DNA of 64,000 nucleotides. Origin: Sphingobacteriales bacterium (lineage in GTDB: Bacteria; Bacteroidota; Bacteroidia; Chitinophagales; Chitinophagaceae). Location of the stretch: contig JAIXSZ010000072.1 in assembly GCA_027484425.1 (NCBI GenBank), positions 1-64,000 of the forward strand, written 5' to 3'. Under the pieces are notes generated by a model, which searched no databases, was not told the DNA's origin, and saw only the letters and a program-made list of their open reading frames with translations. Positions within the stretch are counted from its first letter, which is position 1. Every line of letters starts with the position of its first letter. The position numbers and the translations under genes were made by a program. Shown here piece after piece: positions 17,396 through 27,030 of this stretch.

Positions 17396-19828
17396 ATGGG
17401 TAAAGGCGTTTTTTATAACCGGTACTTAAACTGCTATTATATATCGGTAGCATCCTTGTTATTGATTTTTTTCTCTGCTTGTCGAAGCACTAAACACCTA
17501 GCACCTGATCAATATTTGCTTTGGCAAAATAAACTATCTCTAAAATCTGATAAGGTGATGCCCAATAAGGGTGAAATAAAGGATAATCTTGACAGAATAA
17601 TTATACAAAAGCCAAATAATAATTATTTAGGTATCATGCCTTTTAAGGTGCCAATGAAACTTTGGCGTTACAACCGTCGTTATAATAAGTTAAGTTCAAG
17701 ACCTGACTCATTGTTGCCTAAATCTGTAGAAAGACCTACCATATTTGACTCTACAACTATGCCACGAACTGTACAAAACATGAAAACTTACCTTTTTAAC
17801 CAAGGTTACTTTTATGCTACAATAACTGACACAGTGATTTTTAAGGGCAAAAAAGCACACACAAGCTACAAGGTAAACGCGGGCTACAACTATCTTATAA
17901 ACAATATTATATATAAGATAGATGACAGTGGAATATCAAAAATTGTAACCAACAACGAAAATGCAACTTTCTTGAAGAAGGGTAAGGAATTTGCTTACAG
18001 CATGCTAGAAGAAGAACGTAGCAGAATTACCAACCTAGTAGCTAATCAGGGTTACCGTAGATTCAATCTAGAAAATATCTCCTTCAAACTAGACACCATG
18101 GACAAATCAGTGTTTAAGGTGGTTGGTAGCCCTTTTGAAAATGTAGTGAATTTTGTGGCACAAAATAAAAGCAACAAAAAGAAAACGTTAGACATAATAA
18201 TTCTAATAAGAAAAACAGAAGATACGCTAACGTACAACAAGTACAGAATCAGTAAAGTAAATGTTTACCCAGACTATAAAGGGAGTGGTAGTATTTCCAA
18301 TTTTGGAATGGTGACTAAACGCATTAATGGTGTAGACTTTTACTACAACAAATATTATGTGAATGCCAAAGTGTTGCAGGAGCATATTTTTCTGAATCCT
18401 GGCGAACTATATTCGAAAAGAAACGAAGACAAAACAACTACTAAACTAGGAGAATTGGGCATTTTTCAGTATATAAAAGTACAATTTAGAGAGAATAGAA
18501 AAACCAGAGACAGCCTGGAGTGTAACATATTTCTAAACCGAACAAAGAAGCACGACTTCTCTACTAACTATGAAATATCTAATGGTACTACTTATGCACT
18601 AGGCAATTCTGTGAGTTTAAATTATAGAAATAAGAACTTTCTGAAAGGTGCTAACTTGTTAAGCATAGGTATTAACGGAGGTTTGGAATCGTTTTATAAT
18701 GATGACATTGCAGAAGATGTTTATAGGCGCTTCAGAATCCTAACAAGATATTATGGTGTGAATGCAAGTTTAGATTTTCCTAAGTTTTTGGCACCTATTG
18801 CGTCATCATTGTTTACAGGTACCAATCTGCCACATACCATCATAGGAGGTGGAGAAAACGTAATAGATAGAGTAAATTATTTCAGATTGGTAAACAGTAG
18901 TGCGAATTTCGCTTACAGCTGGCAACAAAGTGACACTAAAACGTGGGGACTTACACCTGCCTTTGTAAACAATATCAGACTTCCGTTCACAACAGACTCC
19001 TTTGATAATTTGCTTGATTCCAACGAATACCTTGCAAATAGCTATAAACAGACATTCATACACGGTGAAAATATTTCGTTTAAGTATGACAAAAGCAGTA
19101 AGAAGAATGGGGCAAGCCATACTTATGTAAGGTTAGCATTTGAAGAGGCAGGCGGAATATTAAATACCATTAATATATTAGGTGACGCATTAAACAGTAT
19201 ATACAAACTTGAATTTGCTCAGTACACCAAATTTGATTTTGATCTTCGACATTACTTATCATTAAACCATTCAAGTTTGGCTTTAAGGTTTTATGGTGGA
19301 TTTGGCATACCATCAGGTAACTCCCCCACACTTCCTTACATCAAGCAATATTTTGCCGGGGGACCATACAGTTTAAGAGGATGGCGTATAAGAACCTTGG
19401 GGCCAGGTAGTTATCTAAACCCTGAAAAACGTCAACTGAACCAAATAGACCGCACAGGGGACATAAAACTGGAAATGAATAGTGAGTACAGATTTCCTAT
19501 CGCACCACTTTTTGCTGGTGCAATAAAAATGAACGGAGCTTTCTTTGCAGATGCAGGCAATATTTGGTTGGCAAGCAAAACAGAAGCTTACCCAGGTGGA
19601 GAATTTGCATTTAACAAGCTAGAGCAAGACATAGCAGTAGACGTTGGTGTAGGTACAAGACTTGATATTGCTTCATTTCTTACATTCAGGGTAGATATGG
19701 CAATGCCAATAAAAAAACCATATGTAATGACAAAAAGCGGTTGGGTGGTTAAAGATATAGACTTCAGTAACCCAACTTGGAGAACAGACAATTTGATACT
19801 CAATATTTCTATTGGTTATCCATTCTAG
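17396..19828 (+). CDS. TamL-type Omp85 outer-membrane lipoprotein (TamA/BamA family)
   Basis: 810 aa. A lipoprotein signal with lipobox FFSAC (Cys about residue 29) is followed by POTRA-like regions and a C-terminal 16-stranded Omp85 barrel (bacterial surface antigen domain), with LRGWR at about residue 660 matching the conserved loop-6 VRGF/Y motif and a terminal strand ending IGYPF. A lipidated TamA variant, TamL, is characteristic of Bacteroidota and Chlorobi; it works with TamB in outer-membrane protein or lipid transport. No tamB lies downstream here: the next gene, 120 bases away, is an NADP oxidoreductase. Divergent from the TrmH gene. Confidence 0.87.
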   Translation: MGKGVFYNRYLNCYYISVASLLLIFFSACRSTKHLAPDQYLLWQNKLSLKSDKVMPNKGEIKDNLDRIIIQKPNNNYLGIMPFKVPMKLWRYNRRYNKLSSRPDSLLPKSVERPTIFDSTTMPRTVQNMKTYLFNQGYFYATITDTVIFKGKKAHTSYKVNAGYNYLINNIIYKIDDSGISKIVTNNENATFLKKGKEFAYSMLEEERSRITNLVANQGYRRFNLENISFKLDTMDKSVFKVVGSPFENVVNFVAQNKSNKKKTLDIIILIRKTEDTLTYNKYRISKVNVYPDYKGSGSISNFGMVTKRINGVDFYYNKYYVNAKVLQEHIFLNPGELYSKRNEDKTTTKLGELGIFQYIKVQFRENRKTRDSLECNIFLNRTKKHDFSTNYEISNGTTYALGNSVSLNYRNKNFLKGANLLSIGINGGLESFYNDDIAEDVYRRFRILTRYYGVNASLDFPKFLAPIASSLFTGTNLPHTIIGGGENVIDRVNYFRLVNSSANFAYSWQQSDTKTWGLTPAFVNNIRLPFTTDSFDNLLDSNEYLANSYKQTFIHGENISFKYDKSSKKNGASHTYVRLAFEEAGGILNTINILGDALNSIYKLEFAQYTKFDFDLRHYLSLNHSSLALRFYGGFGIPSGNSPTLPYIKQYFAGGPYSLRGWRIRTLGPGSYLNPEKRQLNQIDRTGDIKLEMNSEYRFPIAPLFAGAIKMNGAFFADAGNIWLASKTEAYPGGEFAFNKLEQDIAVDVGVGTRLDIASFLTFRVDMAMPIKKPYVMTKSGWVVKDIDFSNPTWRTDNLILNISIGYPF

Positions 19829-19948
19829 TACTAGTAGATCTACTCCCAATTGAGATGCAATCATTACGATGTAACTATAACAAATTATAATAGCCCTCAC
19901 CAAGTTTGATTTACTTTTTATCCTAATTTTCCATTCTAAATCATAACC

Positions 19949-20593
19949 ATGAAAAAGATAGGAATAATAGGGTCTGGCATCGTAGCACGCACACTAGGAA
20001 ATGGTTTTCTGAGTCACAAGTATGAAGTGATGCTGGGCACGCGCGATAGCAGTAAACTGCAAGAATGGAAAACAGCAGGAGGAGAAAATGCCCACATAGG
20101 CACTTTTCAGGAAACAGCGAAGTTTGGTGACATAATCGTTTTGGCAGTAAAAGGTAATGTAGCCGCAGAAGCTATAGAAATGGCTGGACCACAAAACCTG
20201 CAATGGAAAACTGTAATAGACACAACCAACCCTATTGCACCAGCGCCGCCCGAAAATGGAGTGTTGAAGTTCTTTACAAATTTCGAAGAATCTTTAATGG
20301 AATTGCTTCAGAACCGTTTTCCAGAAATACATTTTGTGAAGGCATTTAGTTGTATAGGAAGTGCACATATGGTGCATCCTGCATTTGCTGAAAAACCTAC
20401 CATGTTTACCTGTGGCAATAACGTGCATTCTAAAGAAGTAACCCACGAAATTCTGACTGAATTTGGGTGGGAAATAGCTGACATGGGTAAGGATACCGCA
20501 GCCAGAGCGATAGAGCCATTATGCATGTTATGGTGTATACCAGGAATGCAAAATGGCACTTGGAATCATGCTTTCCGATTGATAAAAGCATAA
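19949..20593 (+). CDS. NADPH-dependent F420-reductase-like oxidoreductase
   Basis: 214 aa. N-terminal Rossmann motif GIIGSGIVARTLGNGF with LGTRDSSKL, where the Thr-Arg after strand beta-2 favours NADP(H), then VIDTTNPIAP and VKAFSCIGSAHM as in the family of NADPH:F420 reductases and related dinucleotide-binding enzymes. The real substrate is probably not F420 in this phylum and is unknown. Single gene; its terminator overlaps the 3' end of the convergent GH125 gene. Confidence 0.85.
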   Translation: MKKIGIIGSGIVARTLGNGFLSHKYEVMLGTRDSSKLQEWKTAGGENAHIGTFQETAKFGDIIVLAVKGNVAAEAIEMAGPQNLQWKTVIDTTNPIAPAPPENGVLKFFTNFEESLMELLQNRFPEIHFVKAFSCIGSAHMVHPAFAEKPTMFTCGNNVHSKEVTHEILTEFGWEIADMGKDTAARAIEPLCMLWCIPGMQNGTWNHAFRLIKA

Positions 20594-20623
20594 AACGTAT
20601 CAACGACACAAATAACACTACCT

Positions 20624-20650
20624 GACCGCATCATAACAGATGCGGTCTTT
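20624..20650 (+). terminator. Terminator of the oxidoreductase gene, overlapping the convergent gene's stop
   Basis: GACCGCATC (20624-20632) pairs perfectly with GATGCGGTC (20639-20647) around a 6-base loop and is followed by TTTCTCT. The right arm and T-run lie inside the last codons of the GH125 gene. Confidence 0.7.
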
Positions 20651-22046
20651 CTCTGTATACCTTCCAAATAAGCTCGCCAAAAAGGGTATTGGCCCATGCA
20701 AACCACGACCTCGTGTATCGATTGGCATCGTCTTTGTGAAAGGACTCATGCATAAAACCTGTGCCTGCATGAGTGTTTTTTAGCATTAGCAAACACTTTG
20801 ATATTTCTTTGTCGTCAGTACTTGTAAGTGCCCTCATAATGATGCTAAGCGGCCAAATGCTGTCTGCACCTACGTGAGGACCACCTATACCCTCCCCTGC
20901 CGTGCCCGAAAAGTAAAATGGATTGTCTGGAGATAATACGTATTTACGTGTTTGCCGGTATATCTTATCTTGTTGTAACTGCGGAATTAAATATGAAAGC
21001 GATAGCAAAGAAGGCACATTGGCATCATCCATCAGATTAGCACTTCCGTATCCATTTACTTCATACGCATATATCTTGCCATAGTTAGCAGTAATTACAG
21101 TTGCATTTTCGGCCAATGCCTTGCTTACCTGTAACTGTAACTCAGTGAGCAATTCCAAACCCTTGGTTCGCCCAGTTGCCACCATCATTTCTTTAAGTTG
21201 CTTCATAGACTCAACAGCAAACATATTTGATGGTATCAAGTAAGGATACACTGTAGCGTCATCACTGGGCCTGAACATAGAACAAATTAGACCATTTGGC
21301 TTTGCCGGATAACCATATCCACCCATGGGTACACTATCTGTTGCAAACTCTGTCATTCGCATAAAGCTGTAAGGTCCTTTACCATCAAATCTTTGTTGTG
21401 TGCGCCATGTATTTAATACCATCAGCATTGCTCTCTCCCAATCGGCATTGAATGGAGTAGTATCAGCTGTTTGCTTCCAATACCCGTATGCCAGCCTTAT
21501 AGGATAGCACAAGCTATCAATCTCCCACTTTCGCTCATGTATGCCTCTTTGCATAGTAGTGTTATCTTTATGCCACTCACTTTGTTTGTTTTCATCTTTG
21601 TAAAATGCATTGGCATAAGGGTCTTTGATGATACATCTAGTTTGCCGATAAACAACACCAGCTATGAGCTGTTTAAGAGCATTATCTTCATTGCAAAGTG
21701 GTAAATACGGCCATACTTGAGCAGAAGAATCGCGTAGCCACATGGCATCTATATCTCCAGTTATGACGTAAGTGTCTGGCTTACCGTTTATTTCAGTATA
21801 GTCTACAGTTGTATCTAATGTATTGGGAAAACAATTGGCAAACATCCATGCCAATTCTTTGTCAGTCATTTTAGTTGTAATCTCTGCTATTAGCTGCTCT
21901 ACAGCCTTACTGGTAAAATTCCTTTTACCAACTGGTACACGTACAACGGGAAATTGTTTGCCATTAGCCAATAAAATGTTACCTCTAGTAAACAATAATG
22001 CTGATGCAACAACTGTTGACTGAAACATGAAACTTCTTCTGTTCAT
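20631..22046 (-). CDS. Glycoside hydrolase family 125 (exo-alpha-1,6-mannosidase family)
   Basis: 471 aa. An N-terminal NRRSFMF twin-arginine-like motif is followed by a hydrophobic stretch (STVVASALLFTRG), suggesting export, possibly by Tat. The catalytic (alpha/alpha)6 domain carries family features: GDIDAMWLRDSSAQVWPY (about residues 108-125), WEIDSLCYPIRLAYGYW and RPSDDATVYPYLIPSNMF, and AGTGFMHESFHKDD near 430. GH125 enzymes studied so far release alpha-1,6-linked mannose, for example from N-glycan cores. Single gene, no susCD pair nearby. A PNGase F-like enzyme is encoded at 42631. Confidence 0.92.
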   Translation of the reverse strand: MNRRSFMFQSTVVASALLFTRGNILLANGKQFPVVRVPVGKRNFTSKAVEQLIAEITTKMTDKELAWMFANCFPNTLDTTVDYTEINGKPDTYVITGDIDAMWLRDSSAQVWPYLPLCNEDNALKQLIAGVVYRQTRCIIKDPYANAFYKDENKQSEWHKDNTTMQRGIHERKWEIDSLCYPIRLAYGYWKQTADTTPFNADWERAMLMVLNTWRTQQRFDGKGPYSFMRMTEFATDSVPMGGYGYPAKPNGLICSMFRPSDDATVYPYLIPSNMFAVESMKQLKEMMVATGRTKGLELLTELQLQVSKALAENATVITANYGKIYAYEVNGYGSANLMDDANVPSLLSLSYLIPQLQQDKIYRQTRKYVLSPDNPFYFSGTAGEGIGGPHVGADSIWPLSIIMRALTSTDDKEISKCLLMLKNTHAGTGFMHESFHKDDANRYTRSWFAWANTLFGELIWKVYRERPHLL

Positions 22047-22151
22047 AATAATGCATTTTTAAGCCTATGACTCTACCTTTTGGAACTTCAAGATGAAGAT
22101 AGGAATCATTTTTAGTTGTCGTAATATTTTCATAATTTCGCAACCCTCAAA

Positions 22152-22240
22152 GGAGAGATGCTCGAGTGGTTGAAGAGGCACGCCTGGAAAGTGTGTATAC
22201 CTGTCAAAGGGTATCTAGGGTTCGAATCCCTATCCCTCCG
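22152..22240 (+). tRNA. tRNA-Ser (anticodon GGA)
   Basis: 89 bases with the long variable arm of class II tRNAs. D-arm CTC/GAG; anticodon stem CACGC/GTGTG around the loop CTGGAAA (anticodon GGA); variable-arm stem ATACC/GGTAT; T-arm TAGGG-TTCGAAT-CCCTA; discriminator G. The acceptor stem GGAGAGA/TCCCTCC has one A-C mismatch at the fifth pair. The CCA is not encoded (only CA follows). Confidence 0.96.
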
Positions 22241-22283
22241 CATAATGACAAAACCCGCGCTATGCGCGGGTTTTGTCATTATG
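22241..22283. terminator. Bidirectional hairpin abutting tRNA-Ser (20-bp perfect stem)
   Basis: 22241-22260 is perfectly complementary to 22264-22283 with a TAT loop; the core is CCCGCGC/GCGCGGG flanked by AAAA and TTTT within the stem. It starts directly at the tRNA 3' end and probably terminates both the tRNA and the convergent permease-peptidase gene. Confidence 0.8.
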
Positions 22284-22346
22284 CGTTAATAGTAAGTTTT
22301 TATACCGCAAGCAACCAGGTATCAATTTCAGCTATTCAAGATCAAT

Positions 22347-25300
22347 TTACAAAGAAGCTACTTTCTGGTTTTTGTCCTTGCTTTTTTCTACTCTCTTTTC
22401 GTTGTCTTCGGTTTTTTTGTCTATCAGTAGCATCCTAGGGTCAATTACTACTTTGTATGGATTAAAAGCAACAGGTATAGTTAGTTTATTGATACCTGGT
22501 TTCAATAGGTGCATTTTATGCATCATCAAAGTTTTACGATTTTTGTACACACCTATTTCTACGTAGTTGTTGCCTGTAGCCAAAGTTTCTTTGCCCGTAC
22601 TATCTGCATACCATTTATTAGCATCTACTGTAACCTCCAGCATTTGGTTGGTGCCACTACCTGTAAGTTTCACTTCTGTTAGCTTGTTGTCATAAATAGT
22701 AATTTTCTCAAAAGCATCTGTAATAAAATACTGTAAGCTATCTGGTGTTGACATTCTTATGCTTTGAACAAGCTCGAGGGTGGTAGGGTAAGGTGGCCCC
22801 TGAAAAGCATATTTGTCGATGAAGCGTTTTACTGCATGGTTCATACTATCTTCTCCAAGATATTTGTTGAAAGCATGCATCAGTATTCCACCCTTTTGGT
22901 AAAGGATGTATGCTTGACCCGCGTCGGCATAAGCCCAAGGTTTCTCTTTTTCAGACTCCGATGACCTTGAGGAAAGATATTTATCCATCTCAATATTTAG
23001 AAACTTACGCAACTTATCTTCTCCATATTCGCGCTCGAGTACCATAATAGAACCATATTGTGCCAACGACTCAGAAAGCAAATTTGAGCCTTCTACGTTT
23101 GCACCTATGACCTGATGGGCAAACCACTGATGGGCCACCTCATGAGCTGTAACATAAAAAGGATAATCTACATTTTCTTTGTCATCACCCGCTACATTGG
23201 CTATAAAACCAATACCCTCTGAGAACGGAATAGTATTGGGGAAAGATTGCGCAAAGGTGGCATAACGTGGAAACTCTAGAATACGAACTTGTTTGTGCTG
23301 ATAAGGCGAAAAAACCTTTTCGTAATAACCTAAAGATTTTTTGATACCAGTCATCATTCTGTCCAAGTTGTATTCATGACCAGGATGATAATATATTTCC
23401 AAATTGACATTATTCCATTTTTCTTTTTTCACCTTGTATTTGGCAGATAAGAAGGAATAAAAGTTCAATATTTTACTATCCATTTTATAATGATAGTATT
23501 TCCGTCCGTTATCAGTCCATTTGCGCTGTAAGTATCCAGGAGCTAATGCTATTTGGTCGGGTTCTGTACTTACAGTTGCTTCAAAGTTGATAAAATCGGC
23601 ATCGTGAACAAATAGGTTGCGCAATTTACCCACCGAGTCATCAATAGCATTGGATGTCTCACGGTAAGGCATTCCATACTTTTTTCTATCGCTGTTATCT
23701 GCCACTTCATATTCGGGATTGTACCCTACAGAAGGCAGAAAAGACTGATTATTTACAAAAGTACCGTTATATAATGGGGCGCTAAGGCCGGAAAAATTAG
23801 CCTGAAATCCGATAGATACAACAGACAGGTCAAAACTTAAAGTGATATTGCTACCCGGTAACAATGGTTGTGAAAGCCTGTAAATACGATATGCAACACC
23901 GCTATCATTGTACTGCAGAACTGACTGACTACCTAATGACATACTATTAATTTTAACGTTCTCCGACAACATAATGTGTATAGAATCAATAGCAACATTT
24001 GTCTTATTTTGAAGAACGTAAGTACCAGAAGCATGTAAACCTCTAGTAGCAGGATAAAGATCAACTTTCAATCGCACATCAGAAATTTTTGGCTGAGGTA
24101 TAGTTTTGTATTTGCTGTACTTTTTTTCGAAAGCTATTAATTCTTTCAGTTGTTGTTCACTTGTAGTGTAGTCGTTAAGCACATGGGTATTGTAGTAAAT
24201 ATAACTCCCCATTCCTACAAAAAACAATAGCGAAACAGCTACGACCACCCAAGACTTCTTGTTTTCGGTATTCCTGGCATCTCTTAATCTCATTTTCATA
24301 CTTTTCTCAGTGCCTCTTGCCCATAACAAACTAGTAGTAGCTGCTATCCCGATGCAAAGTGCTGCCCAATAGAGCTTGTACATAACAAACCCAAAAGTGA
24401 GATGCCCAAAACCATTCATATCTGAATAGACAACACCAGGATCTGAGGAGAATATGAGAAAATTATGCTTAAGAACTATACCAGCAAAGATGCTATTCCA
24501 TATATAAAACAACGCCACTATGAAATACCCTACAAACTTGTTTCTTACCAATGTCTGCACAAAAACAGATAGCACTGCTAGCAGCCAGAAATCTATCAGG
24601 CCATAACCGTAGAGATATCGCAAGTATAATCCAAATTCAATGTTAGTATATCCCTTTGATAGCTGTACCAAAACTCCACAAACCAGTACTATACTTACTA
24701 GTATTACCTGCATGAAAAACAAGCCAGTTAACTTAGATACATAAAACACCCAATTGGGTACTGGGAGAGCATCTATAATATTGCTCATTCTAAATTCACG
24801 CTCCCTCCAAACGGATTCACCCCCAAATAATATAGTGAGAATGACTATAAACAAGCTAAATGTGCCACTAAAACTTTCAATAACCACATAAGTTACTGGA
24901 TAGGTAGTGGTTTCGTAAATCTTACCAATTTGGGTAGATACCATAAAAAGAAACAGCATCCCAAATAATAGTATTATTCGGAAATAAACATTGCGAAGTA
25001 AGGTTTTACACTCGTTAACTGATAACCCCCACAGATTGCGAAGCATTGCAGATGTGGCATATACAGGGTGCACCACCGGAAGAGAATCTTTGCGAAAATG
25101 AATAGGAACAAAATTGATTTTACTACTTTCAGGCAGTTTAGGTTTTCTGAATGATATGCGGCGCGCACTAGATGAAAAAGAAAAGTAGGAATACCCTAGC
25201 GCCCAAATGCCAGACGCAACTACCATCCACAGTAATCTATTGTATAAAAACAAACCAGTTAACGAAATTACCCTATGGTTTTTCTCATATGTGCTCCAAT

Positions 25301-25982
25301 ACTTGGTTATTGTTCTCTTGGCAAAACTTCCTAATGGATCGGCTAGAGCTGATAAAGTTTGTTGATCTAGCGTACTAAATATAGAACTTGCAACACCATT
25401 TGCCACAAAAAATATTATTAATGACAACCATATCACAAAAATATCTCTTGAAATAAGACTTACTGAAAAGAAAATTGTACCACAAATCAGCGCATTAGGA
25501 ATAATGGTTTGCCAATAGGTTTGTATATATGGCAAAAGCATAAACGCACCTATTCTATCGGGGTTTACAAATGGCATGGCATAACCCAGCATCATACCAA
25601 ATGCAGGACCCGTGAGGATGAGTAATGTAATGAACATAGATGCAGAAAAACGACCCGCCAAATAATGAAATCGACTAATAGGTGTAGTGAAAATCAAAGA
25701 GTAAGTATTGTACTTAAAATCTTTAAGTACTGCATTGCCCACAATAGCCACCAAAATTATTAGCCCTACATATTGATAGATAGTACTAAAGAATACATCG
25801 ATTACAAGCGGAGAATTAGCATAAATTTTTTCACCGCCAAAACTGAACTTAGCCTCAGGAAACACACCTGCCGATAACAAAGCGAGGAGATAGGTAACTG
25901 AAACCAGAACTAGAAAGTATATATAAGTAGAGGGAGCACGAAACAATCGCCTGACCTCGAAAGAGAAAATGGAACTAAACAT
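22347..25982 (-). CDS. ABC-2 type permease fused to M1-family aminopeptidase
   Basis: 1,211 aa. The first 600 residues contain two ABC-2 permease units (about 12 membrane helices in two sets, separated near residues 270-320); the rest is an extracytoplasmic M1 gluzincin domain. HEVAHQW (about 946-952) with a second zinc-ligand Glu 19 residues on (SESLAQYG) gives HExxH-x18-E. A GxMEN-type motif is not clearly seen, so true aminopeptidase specificity is uncertain. The ATPase gene at 26001-26861 lies 18 bases upstream on the same strand and should form the transporter. The fusion is known in Bacteroidota but its substrate is not established. It ends in a Lys/Glu-rich tail. Confidence 0.88.
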   Translation of the reverse strand: MFSSIFSFEVRRLFRAPSTYIYFLVLVSVTYLLALLSAGVFPEAKFSFGGEKIYANSPLVIDVFFSTIYQYVGLIILVAIVGNAVLKDFKYNTYSLIFTTPISRFHYLAGRFSASMFITLLILTGPAFGMMLGYAMPFVNPDRIGAFMLLPYIQTYWQTIIPNALICGTIFFSVSLISRDIFVIWLSLIIFFVANGVASSIFSTLDQQTLSALADPLGSFAKRTITKYWSTYEKNHRVISLTGLFLYNRLLWMVVASGIWALGYSYFSFSSSARRISFRKPKLPESSKINFVPIHFRKDSLPVVHPVYATSAMLRNLWGLSVNECKTLLRNVYFRIILLFGMLFLFMVSTQIGKIYETTTYPVTYVVIESFSGTFSLFIVILTILFGGESVWREREFRMSNIIDALPVPNWVFYVSKLTGLFFMQVILVSIVLVCGVLVQLSKGYTNIEFGLYLRYLYGYGLIDFWLLAVLSVFVQTLVRNKFVGYFIVALFYIWNSIFAGIVLKHNFLIFSSDPGVVYSDMNGFGHLTFGFVMYKLYWAALCIGIAATTSLLWARGTEKSMKMRLRDARNTENKKSWVVVAVSLLFFVGMGSYIYYNTHVLNDYTTSEQQLKELIAFEKKYSKYKTIPQPKISDVRLKVDLYPATRGLHASGTYVLQNKTNVAIDSIHIMLSENVKINSMSLGSQSVLQYNDSGVAYRIYRLSQPLLPGSNITLSFDLSVVSIGFQANFSGLSAPLYNGTFVNNQSFLPSVGYNPEYEVADNSDRKKYGMPYRETSNAIDDSVGKLRNLFVHDADFINFEATVSTEPDQIALAPGYLQRKWTDNGRKYYHYKMDSKILNFYSFLSAKYKVKKEKWNNVNLEIYYHPGHEYNLDRMMTGIKKSLGYYEKVFSPYQHKQVRILEFPRYATFAQSFPNTIPFSEGIGFIANVAGDDKENVDYPFYVTAHEVAHQWFAHQVIGANVEGSNLLSESLAQYGSIMVLEREYGEDKLRKFLNIEMDKYLSSRSSESEKEKPWAYADAGQAYILYQKGGILMHAFNKYLGEDSMNHAVKRFIDKYAFQGPPYPTTLELVQSIRMSTPDSLQYFITDAFEKITIYDNKLTEVKLTGSGTNQMLEVTVDANKWYADSTGKETLATGNNYVEIGVYKNRKTLMMHKMHLLKPGINKLTIPVAFNPYKVVIDPRMLLIDKKTEDNEKRVEKSKDKNQKVASL

Positions 25983-26000
25983 TATTTCAGTTTTTGAGGT

Positions 26001-26861
26001 TTAGGAAATGTTAGAAAAGTATATATCTTCAAGAGTAGCTTTTTCTGGGACAAATCCGTTTCCAGGATCGGTGTCGCTATAAATATGCACTACCATTTTG
26101 CCGCCAGATAGCTTAGACAATACCAATTTGTACTCACTTTGGTAACTGGCTACTTCATCTTTTGCTACACGTTTGCTCCATATTTTATCCTTAAACCCAT
26201 TGAGCAAATCTTCCGGGCTCCCTCTTTGCACTACCCTGCCGCTAGCAATAATAGCCGTATCGTTGCACAACTCATTTACATCATCTACTATATGTGTAGA
26301 TAGTATCACTACAATATTCTCACCTATCTCACTGAGGAGGTTGTTGAATCTTAGTCGTTCTGCGGGGTCTAATCCTGCAGTAGGCTCATCTACTATGATG
26401 AGTTTAGGATTGCCTATAAGTGCCTGTGCAATACCAAATCGCTGTTTCATACCACCCGAATATCCCCCCAGATATTTATTGCGGTGGTTGTAAAGATTCA
26501 CCTGTTCTAACAAGGCTTTTACCAGTTCTTTGCGTTCTTTGTCGTTGGATATTCCCTTAAGCCGCGCGATGTAATGCAGCATTTCTTCAGCTGAAACTTT
26601 AGGATACACACCAAACTCTTGAGGCAAGTACCCTAGCGTTTTCCTTAACTCTTGCTTTTGGGTAAGCACATCTATACCATCAAACACTATTGTACCACTA
26701 TCTGCATCTTGCAGGGTAGCAATGGTGCGCATCAGGCTCGACTTACCAGCGCCATTGGGCCCCAATAGCCCAAACATGCCGTTAGAAATATTTAGTGTAA
26801 CATCCTTCAGTGCCTGGACACCATTGGGATAGGTTTTGGAGAGATTGGAAATTTGTAACAT
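26001..26861 (-). CDS. ABC transporter ATP-binding protein (partner of the permease-peptidase)
   Basis: 286 aa from the ATG at 26861 (MLQISNLSKTYPNG); an in-frame ATG at 26903 would add 14 polar residues not seen in the family. Walker A GPNGAGKSS, Q-loop LPQEFGVY, signature YSGGMKQR, Walker B LIIVDEPTAGLD and H-loop LSTHIVDD are intact. The C-terminal 70 residues resemble the accessory domain of ABC-2 exporters. Its stop lies 18 bases before the ABC-2/M1 fusion start, so the pair is an operon energising that permease. Confidence 0.93.
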   Translation of the reverse strand: MLQISNLSKTYPNGVQALKDVTLNISNGMFGLLGPNGAGKSSLMRTIATLQDADSGTIVFDGIDVLTQKQELRKTLGYLPQEFGVYPKVSAEEMLHYIARLKGISNDKERKELVKALLEQVNLYNHRNKYLGGYSGGMKQRFGIAQALIGNPKLIIVDEPTAGLDPAERLRFNNLLSEIGENIVVILSTHIVDDVNELCNDTAIIASGRVVQRGSPEDLLNGFKDKIWSKRVAKDEVASYQSEYKLVLSKLSGGKMVVHIYSDTDPGNGFVPEKATLEDIYFSNIS

Positions 26862-26954
26862 TGTATGTGTGTTTTGATTGTCTTGTATAGGTATGTCGTA
26901 CATCGATGCTTTTTTGTTACAAAAAGCAGGAAAAAAATTTGGATTAATTCGGCA

Positions 26955-27003
26955 AAAGAAAAATCCTCATTTCACTCTAAAGAACCCGAGTAAAATGAGG
27001 ATT
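26955..27003 (-). terminator. Terminator of the prolyl oligopeptidase gene
   Basis: On the minus strand a 16-bp stem with a single mismatch (27003-26988 with 26977-26962) around a 10-base loop, followed by a T-rich tract (26962-26955). It lies 28 bases after the peptidase stop. Confidence 0.8.
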
Positions 27004-27030
27004 GTAAAAAATGAGTTTAGCGGAATTGAA

